Assembly: GCA_943788045.1 (NCBI GenBank)
Contig: CALSOT010000004.1
Location: 213,858 to 277,857, forward strand
Reading direction: 5' to 3'
Length of the DNA: 64,000 nucleotides
From: an uncultured Polaribacter sp.
GTDB lineage: Bacteria; Bacteroidota; Bacteroidia; Flavobacteriales; Flavobacteriaceae
Positions 58,415 to 64,000 of this stretch are shown here, piece after piece (positions within the stretch are counted from its first letter, which is position 1; every line of letters begins with the position of its first letter). Under the pieces are notes generated by a model. That model was not told where the DNA came from, did no database searches, and saw only the letters and a list, made by a program, of their open reading frames with translations. Made by a program: the position numbers and the translations under genes.

Positions 58415-58467
58415 AAGAAGTACTTATATTGAAGAGTACTCTAAGATACAAAAATTAAATGTAATAT

Positions 58468-58839
58468 GTGGCATTACGTTATAGAATTACAAAAAGAAGC
58501 AACAATATTGGCAATAAAGAAAACTCTTATATTTTACAGGCCATTACTACAGGTACTATAGATATAGACACCTTAAGTGAGCGCATTAGCAGTGAATGTA
58601 CTTTGCACTCTGTAGATGTAAAAGCAGTGTTAATAGCATTGGGTAAAAAGTTAGATTTTTACTTAAAAGACGGTAAAATTGTAGATATGGGCGACGTTGG
58701 CAAATTTAAAATGGGGTTTAAAGGCACTGCTGCAAAAAAACCAGCAATCTTAAGTGTTAAAAACATAGAAAAATTTCATATTAATTACCAACCGTCTTTA
58801 AAACTAAAAAGACAACTAAAAGGCATGTTGATGTATTGA
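58468..58839 (+). CDS. HU-like DNA-binding protein
   Basis: A 123-residue protein of the Bacteroidota HU-related family. The N-terminal part (RYRITKRSNNIGNKENSYILQAITTGTIDIDTLSERIS) and the middle (AVLIALGKKLDFYLKDGKIVDMGDVGKFKMGFKG) match the helix-plus-strand core in which NIVDLGDFG-type sequence leads to the DNA-binding arms. It starts with GTG; an overlapping ATG two bases earlier is out of frame. Standing alone, it is probably a nucleoid protein or a local regulator, and the phased repeats in front could be its own target (inference). Confidence 0.85.
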   Translation: MALRYRITKRSNNIGNKENSYILQAITTGTIDIDTLSERISSECTLHSVDVKAVLIALGKKLDFYLKDGKIVDMGDVGKFKMGFKGTAAKKPAILSVKNIEKFHINYQPSLKLKRQLKGMLMY

Positions 58840-59199
58840 AAGAACAAAAAAAAACATAAGCTCAAAATAATATTGGGCTAGCCATTTGCATTTTACACCA
58901 CTTAGATAATTGAAAGCATTTCTAAAATAAAGCCAAATGTGGTTGCTTTTTTATAATATGAATTGGCAAATAGAAACTTCTACCCTTTTTATTTTATTTA
59001 ATCCAATCTTTTGGGTAGGATGTACTAAATATTTTTTGACCTACTTTTATTGAAATTGAGAAATTTCATTCGTGAATTTTACAGAAACGTAAAAATATCA
59101 TTTAAATTTTAAGTTTACATTACATTTTCATTAAGAGGCACTTTTCAGTTTTTTTTTATTAATTTATTTTGTAGATTTAGCAATTCTAAAAATCTAACA
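58840..59199. other. Intergenic region before the T9SS gene
   Basis: About 360 bp without a gene. It holds a weak terminator-like hairpin (AAAGCCA...TGGTTGCTTTTTT, about 58929-58952) and a GAAATT-GAGA-AATTTC inverted repeat (59052-59067). A TTATTTTG near 59168 is one base short of the -7 consensus. Nothing else is clear. Confidence 0.5.
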
Positions 59200-62019
59200 A
59201 TGAAACAAAAAAACTTTTTAAAAATTGCTTTTTGCTTTTTACTAATTTCTAGTTTTAGTTATGGGCAAGACTGGACAGAAGATTTTGAAACACAAACCAG
59301 TGGTTCTTACGGCACATCTTCAATAACAATAAATAATAGAGACTGGACCAGGAATTTTGCAGGTAATTTCGATTATCCAGTTACTAAAGGTATTTCACGA
59401 GGTTTCACAATTAACGATGATAAACCGAACGGACATATCACAACACCTGTATTAAATACTTGTGGTACAGTTTCTTTCAAATATGCCTATATAAATGGAA
59501 GTTCAGCTAATGTTTTTCAGTTGCAGATTTCTACTGATGGTACAAATTTCAGTACTTTAGATACGCATACGCTTGGAGCTTCTGCCAATGAAAATTATAT
59601 TAATTATTCTTACGATGTAAATAACTTATCCAGCACAGTTTTCATAAGGATCCTAAGTGATAATCAGAATGCACACCTAGTTATTGATGATTTTTCAGTA
59701 ACTAGCTATAGTACGACAGCTGCAGGTATTTCTTTAGGATCAGTCTCAGGAAATACTAATGAATCTGGAACAACTGCGACATTTACAGCTGTTTTATTAA
59801 ATGTGGCACCTACTACCGATGTTGTTTTAAATATATCTAGTGGTGATAATGGAGAGGTAACAATTTCACCATCAACACTTACTTTTACAAATAGTGATTG
59901 GGATACCCCACAAACATTAACTGCAACCGGTATAGACGATGCTATTACAGATGGCGATATAGATGTTACCATAACAGCCTCTGTTGTTGATGCCTCATCA
60001 GACGATACTTATGATAGTGTTGATGATGTTACAACTACAGTTACAAATGAAGACGATGATTTACCGCAAATTATGATTTCTGAAATTATGTATAATTCAC
60101 CTGATGTTGATGACGAATGGATAGAAATTTACAACGGAAGTGGAGCTGATGTTGATATTTCTGGCTGGAAAATAATATATGGAAATGAAACATTTACATT
60201 TCCTGCATTAACAACAATTACTGATGGTGATTATATAACGATTGCTGTGGGAAGTAATGGGGACGGTACTTTCAACAATGACAGTCCCTTTGAGCCAGAC
60301 TTTAATAACTTAGATGTTCTATATGCATGCTGTTGGAGGCACTACTAGACACTCAATAATTTAGATAATAGTAGTGGTACAATTACCTTACAACACAGCA
60401 ATGGATCAACTGTTGATACCACATTCTACAATAAAAGCCATAATAATTTGACAAAATCAGGTTATACTTATGAAATTATAGATACTACATTAGACAATTC
60501 TATTACAAGTGCCAACTGGCGATCAAGTGTTGCAAAAGGAGGATCACCCGGAAGAATGAGCTCAACAGTTTGGTCTGGTACTACCGACAGTGATTGGAAC
60601 ACGGCTTCCAATTGGAAATATGGTAGTGTTCCAGTTGCCACTCAAGATATATCTATACCTAAAGACTTAACTAATTACCCAATAGCCTCAAATGCGGTCA
60701 CTGTTAACTCAGTTACAATATATTCAGGAGCATCTTTAATTGCACAATCTACTTTCTCAGGAACGTAACTTACAACAGAAATCTAGGAACAGAAAACTGG
60801 TATTTGGTATCAAGCCCGGTTGCTGGAGAAACCTATGACGATGCTTATGTTGCTGCAAATTCTTTAGCTATTAGTGGCACAAATAATGCTATTAGTACTT
60901 ATGTATCTGCAAGTAACAGCTTGGTCTTATATGCAAACTGCGATGCCGCTGCTAATTTTAACGCAGGACAAGGATATTCTGTACGTAGAGAAATGGTCAA
61001 AGTGCAGGAAATATCTCTTTTACAGGAACTTAAATACTCGAAAGTGTAGAGACTTCTTCTCTTTCAGTTGGGTTTAACTTATTAGGTAATCCATTTACAT
61101 CTTATGTAAATAGTGCCACGTTTTTAGGAGCTGCAACTAGTGCTAATCTAGATCAATCTCAAATTTGGTTGTGGAATCGGAGCTACTGGTATGTATGAAG
61201 TTAAAATATCTGGGAGATGCTTGGGTATTGGCTCCAGGACAAGGTTTCTTTGTAAATGCTACTTCAGCAGGAACCGTTACTTTTGATGAAAGTAATCAAG
61301 CTGCAACAGGTGAATCTTTTCAAAAGAGTGCAAAAACTGAAGTGAAGTTAGTATTAACGGATGGCGAGAATAATCGTTTTGCAAAACTTAATTTTGGTGA
61401 TAATTTTAGCAAAGGTTACGACTATGGTTGGGAAGGAGAAACATTTGGCGGGATTCCAAACTCTTTATCAATTTTTACAGCTTTATTAGAAGATAATGTT
61501 GGTAAAAGATACCAAGTACAATCTTTACCAAATTCAGATTATGAGAGTATGGTTGTTCCTGTTGGTATCACTGCAGCCGTTAATAAAGAAATTACTTTTT
61601 CTGCTGAAGCTTTAAATTTACCTGAGGATCTTAAAGTATTTTTAGAAGATAGAAGTAACAATACTTTTACACGCTTAGACGAAGCGAATGCAACGTATAA
61701 AGTTACTTTAACAGAAGCATTAGATGGTGTTGGACGTTTTTATTTACATACAACTCAAAGTGCTTTGTCTATTGATAATGTAGCATTAACTGGAGTAAGT
61801 ATTTTTAAAGCAAATGCTACTACATTAAGAGTAACAGGTTTACAGCAAGGTAAAGCGTCTATCTCTTTATTTAATGTTTTAGGAAAACAAGTAATGAGTA
61901 CTTCTTTTGAGGCAAATGAGTAATACGATATTTCTTTACCTAAATTAGCAACGGGTGTTTATTTTGCACAAGTGCAAACAGCAACAGGGAAATTAAGTAA
62001 GAAAATCATTTTAGAATAA
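59200..62019 (+). pseudogene. T9SS-exported Calx-beta/lamin-tail protein gene, multiply frameshifted
   Basis: A gene for an exported protein of about 940 residues, now in pieces. The signal peptide (MKQKNFLKIAFCFLLISSFSYGQ) is followed by a jelly-roll-like domain, a Calx-beta-like domain (DVVLNISSGDNGEVTISPSTL, about residues 190-285), a lamin-tail domain (MISEIMYNSPDVDDEWIEIYNG) and, far downstream, a T9SS type A sorting domain (LFNVLGKQVMS ... ATGVYFAQVQ, KKIILE). In-frame protein can be followed across frames with breaks near 60328, 60348, 60764, 60990, 61031, 61042, 61178 and 61213, plus an in-frame TAA at 61921. The two ends are intact. The peptide gene starts 26 bp after the final stop. 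Confidence 0.8.
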
Positions 62020-62045
62020 GTAACGAGCGTTTAAAATAAGATATC

Positions 62046-62216
62046 ATGAAAAATAACATAGATAAAAACCAAGAAGAAATTACGCGTAAAGATGCTATTA
62101 AAAAAATAGGAAACTATAGCAAATATGCAGCTTTAACTGCGTTGGGTACATACCTAGTATTAAATCCACAAAAAGCACAAGCTGCTTCTCCAGAAGATCC
62201 TGGAACTGATTTTTAA
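62046..62216 (+). CDS. Short peptide with leader-like N terminus, RiPP-precursor candidate
   Basis: A 56-residue peptide: a charged N terminus (MKNNIDKNQEEITRKDAIKK), then a hydrophobic stretch (YAALTALGTYLVL), then NPQKAQA and the acidic tail ASPEDPGTDF. TRKDAIKK resembles a Tat motif with RK in place of RR, and AQA is a plausible signal-peptidase site, leaving about 9 acidic residues. It begins 26 bp after the T9SS gene and ends at a terminator. The next gene is a PqqD-HPr-kinase fusion. It could be a modified-peptide precursor or simply a small exported protein; a degenerate second copy lies at 63816. No cysteine occurs, so lanthipeptide or sactipeptide chemistry is unlikely. Confidence 0.75.
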   Translation: MKNNIDKNQEEITRKDAIKKIGNYSKYAALTALGTYLVLNPQKAQAASPEDPGTDF

Positions 62217-62238
62217 TACATCTTTTAAAATTATATAT

Positions 62239-62266
62239 AAACGCCTCATTTTTGAGGCGTTTATTG
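62239..62266 (+). terminator. Intrinsic terminator after the peptide gene
   Basis: A 10-bp perfect stem, AAACGCCTCA/TGAGGCGTTT, with loop T4, followed by a T-rich stretch. It lies 22 bp after the peptide stop codon. An equivalent hairpin follows the degenerate copy at 63935-63966. Confidence 0.85.
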
Positions 62267-62289
62267 TTTTATGTAGTTAATAAAATAAT

Positions 62290-62297
62290 TATTTTTG
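62290..62297 (+). promoter_or_regulatory. Promoter -7 element before the PqqD-HPr-kinase gene
   Basis: TATTTTTG matches TAnnTTTG and ends 5 bp before the ATG at 62303, so a near-leaderless transcript is expected. The gene is thus read separately from the peptide operon. Confidence 0.5.
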
Positions 62298-62302
62298 TGC
62301 TC

Positions 62303-63442
62303 ATGAATAGCAAAACCAACATCTTATACAAAACGACTGAAGGCAAGACGATTACTTGGTTTGAGAGCAGTAACAAATACCTCATTTTAGAGAATACAAC
62401 AGCCGATATTCTAAAAAGCCTAAATAAAGGAATTTCAGTAAATGAAATTGCAGAAGACTTGTCTAAAAATCTGTCTGTTCCTTTGGATACAACGATTGAT
62501 TTTATTAAAGACTTAGAAAAAAGAATTTACGGAGCAAAAGAGCAGTTAGAAACAGAAGAAATTATTGATTATAAAGATATACAGATTCCAAAATCATTCG
62601 AGTTTATAAAATACTACAAGGTTAATAATGTTGTTTTTAAAATCTCTTATTTAAGCGAAAAAGAGCTTTCTCTTGTGCATCCCAAGTTTGCACATTTGGT
62701 AAATGAAAACTTAGCGAGTTTCGATTATGAGTTTGACGTATTTATTAATAATAACGCTATTTTTCTTTTTGTTGATAAAAAACAAATTGGCGCATGGGAT
62801 AACAAAAACATTCATTATTTTCAGGGTAAGTTTTCTATGGAGTTCATTCAGAAAATTCATCAAAAAGAAGAAAATGAATGGATGGGTGTTTTTCATGCCT
62901 CTGCTGTCAGTAATGAAAAAAAATCAATACTATTCTTAGGTGATTCTGGGAATGGAAAGAGTACATCATTAGCACTCTTACAAGCAAATGGTTTTACTTG
63001 TTTAGCAGATGACTTTGTACCTATAGATAGTGAGAAAAGAGAGGTCTATAGTTTCCCGGCGTCCATATCCATAAAAAAAAGTAGCTTGGAAACATTACTA
63101 CCTATTTACCCTGAATTAGAAACTACAGCTGAATATAATTTTACACGATTAAATAAAATTGTACGCTATTTAAAGCCCAACAATAACAATTACTTTTCTC
63201 ACTTACCTTGCAATGATTTAGTATTTATTAAATACGTAAAAGATTCAGATTTAAATTGTAAAAAAATAGCTAAAATTGATGCCTTTCAGCAGTTAATTCC
63301 AGATTCTTGGTTATCACCAAAAAAAGAAAACGCTCAAATATTTTTAGATTGGTTTGATTCATTAAATTGTTATCAATTAACGTATTCTAAGAATGAAGAA
63401 ATGCTGAAAACAGTTTCTAAAATATTTGATAATGACTTATAA
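62303..63442 (+). CDS. PqqD-like and HPr-kinase-like fusion protein
   Basis: A 379-residue protein. Residues about 1-75 look like a PqqD/RRE-type peptide-recognition domain (ESSNKYLILENTTADILKSLNKG, EIAEDLSKNL); after a linker comes an HPr-kinase-like P-loop domain with GDSGNGKS (213-220) and CLADDFVPID. The known HPr-kinase relatives include kinases that phosphorylate lasso peptides and the group called the HPr-rel-A system, where they occur with PqqD proteins. Start placed at the ATG giving MNSKTNILYKTTEG, since the 17 upstream codons lie over the promoter. Possible role: bind a leader peptide and phosphorylate a target (inference). It overlaps the next gene by 11 bp. Confidence 0.75.
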   Translation: MNSKTNILYKTTEGKTITWFESSNKYLILENTTADILKSLNKGISVNEIAEDLSKNLSVPLDTTIDFIKDLEKRIYGAKEQLETEEIIDYKDIQIPKSFEFIKYYKVNNVVFKISYLSEKELSLVHPKFAHLVNENLASFDYEFDVFINNNAIFLFVDKKQIGAWDNKNIHYFQGKFSMEFIQKIHQKEENEWMGVFHASAVSNEKKSILFLGDSGNGKSTSLALLQANGFTCLADDFVPIDSEKREVYSFPASISIKKSSLETLLPIYPELETTAEYNFTRLNKIVRYLKPNNNNYFSHLPCNDLVFIKYVKDSDLNCKKIAKIDAFQQLIPDSWLSPKKENAQIFLDWFDSLNCYQLTYSKNEEMLKTVSKIFDNDL

Positions 63443-63646
63443 AGAAACACTTTTTTTATAGCCAAATATTTGACTATTTTTTTAGAGGAAGAAAACAAAA
63501 AAGAAATTGAAAACCAACTAAAGACAACTGAAGTAGATTGGGATGCTGTTGTAAAAGCAAGTACTGCTAACTATGTTTTACCTGCTTTGTATTGCAACCC
63601 AAAAAGAGCTTATTTTCTAGAATATTTACAATTCAATTTTTTATAA
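63432..63646 (+). pseudogene. Nucleotidyltransferase family fragment, broken
   Basis: The start of a gene like the uncharacterised nucleotidyltransferases (PF14907 type) often found beside HPr-kinase-like and PqqD genes. MTYKETL begins inside the end of the kinase gene, then the frame is lost at a T run (seven T, 63451-63457; eight would restore it). It continues as IAKYLTIFLEEENKKEIENQ and VDWDAVVKASTANYVLPALY to a TAA at 63644. The rest of a normal gene (the catalytic domain) is missing. A further patch of coding-like sequence (AAT AAG GAC AAG CAA ...) occurs near 63675. Remnant by truncation and frameshift. Confidence 0.65.
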
Positions 63647-63815
63647 AACTCATAGAAATTGTTTGCTAAAAATAAGGACAAGCAAGAATTGGCAGCAAGG
63701 AAAACTGATTCAGTTGATGCTTTAGAAACCTAAATAAAGCTCTTAACTTCATCAAAATCTAAACCGTACTAATTACTAGAATTTATCAAAACAACTGCTC
63801 TTTTTCTTCTAAATT

Positions 63816-63905
63816 ATGACTCAATATGCAACTTTAACCGCCCTAGTTACATATCTAATATTAAGTCCACAAAAAGAACAAGCTTTTTCTATAGAAACTC
63901 CTTGA
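63816..63905 (+). pseudogene. Degenerate second copy of the short peptide gene
   Basis: Translates as MTQYATLTALVTYLILSPQK then EQAFSIETP, which aligns with YAALTALGTYLVLNPQK and AQAASPEDPGTDF of the first copy. The charged N-terminal leader is lost, the stop comes early (TGA) and the ATG is an accident of a change within the copy. The downstream sequence and terminator also match. A duplication followed by decay. Confidence 0.7.
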
Positions 63906-63934
63906 ACTTAATTCGAATACATCTTTTAATATTA

Positions 63935-63966
63935 TAAAAAAACACCTCAACTTTTAGGTGTTATTT
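63935..63966 (+). terminator. Terminator after the degenerate peptide copy
   Basis: AACACCT/AGGTGTT stem (63941-63947 with 63956-63962) with an 8-base loop and a T-rich tail. It corresponds in place to the 62239-62266 terminator. Confidence 0.7.
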
Positions 63967-64000
63967 ATTTTATATCATATATAAAATAACTAATTTTACA

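Noticed and set aside
62252..62302. An upstream start for the PqqD-HPr-kinase protein
   Set aside because: The 17 extra codons run through the terminator arm and the promoter element; the ATG at 62303 fits better.

Overview
The window is an AT-rich chromosomal segment from a member of the Bacteroidota, most likely a marine Flavobacteriaceae (Polaribacter/Tenacibaculum-like). The evidence is SusC/SusD pairs, C-terminal type IX secretion (T9SS) sorting domains, DUF4369, DUF5723 and SPFH/Arc families typical of the group, near-absence of Shine-Dalgarno sites, and promoters of the Bacteroidota type (TTG, 19 bp, TAnnTTTG). I see no tRNA, rRNA, CRISPR array, integrase or insertion sequence.

Layout. 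1-7.3 kb holds secreted and membrane genes: a TlpA-like thioredoxin lipoprotein, an S1/P1 nuclease, a cluster of SPFH protein, DUF4177, PH-like membrane protein and Arc-type ribbon-helix-helix protein, a DUF819 transporter-like protein, a DUF4369 lipoprotein, and a fasciclin lipoprotein whose start codon appears to be lost. 7.3-13.2 kb (minus strand) holds central metabolism: an amidinotransferase/DDAH-like hydrolase, citrate synthase, enolase and carA. 13.3-30.8 kb (minus strand) is the large translation cluster: rpsL-rpsG-fusA-rpsJ, then the fused S10-spc-alpha operons from rplC to rplQ, including secY, infA, rpmJ and rpoA. Two promoters there match the flavobacterial consensus in both elements. 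The S10 leader carries an unusual terminator/promoter overlap and a small ORF with an embedded attenuator-like hairpin.

31-42.4 kb (plus strand) has an Omp85-like outer-membrane protein and a SusC/SusD nutrient-uptake operon with two extra lipoproteins, followed by a T9SS-exported beta-propeller protein with a PA domain. No carbohydrate-active enzyme is visible. 42.5-48.7 kb holds rlmB, a rhomboid protease, rarA and an operon of yjjG with three envelope proteins. 48.7-54.4 kb looks like a surface-polysaccharide or glycoconjugate cluster: flippase, asparagine-synthase-like amidotransferase, hexapeptide acyltransferase, a frameshifted GNAT/FemAB-like gene and a polysaccharide deacetylase. 54.4-58.8 kb holds radC, trkA-trkH and an HU-like gene preceded by helically phased TTGTA repeats.

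59.2-64 kb is the most unusual part. A T9SS-exported Calx-beta/lamin-tail protein, heavily frameshifted, is followed by a 56-residue peptide gene with a leader-like sequence. Next come a PqqD-HPr-kinase fusion, a broken nucleotidyltransferase, and a second, degenerate copy of the peptide gene with its own terminator. PqqD plus HPr-kinase-like plus nucleotidyltransferase beside a short peptide is the kind of gene set found in ribosomal-peptide (RiPP) modification loci, so this is my candidate for an undescribed system. Several single-base lesions in the window (fasciclin start, GNAT, T9SS protein, nucleotidyltransferase) could be real decay or sequencing error.
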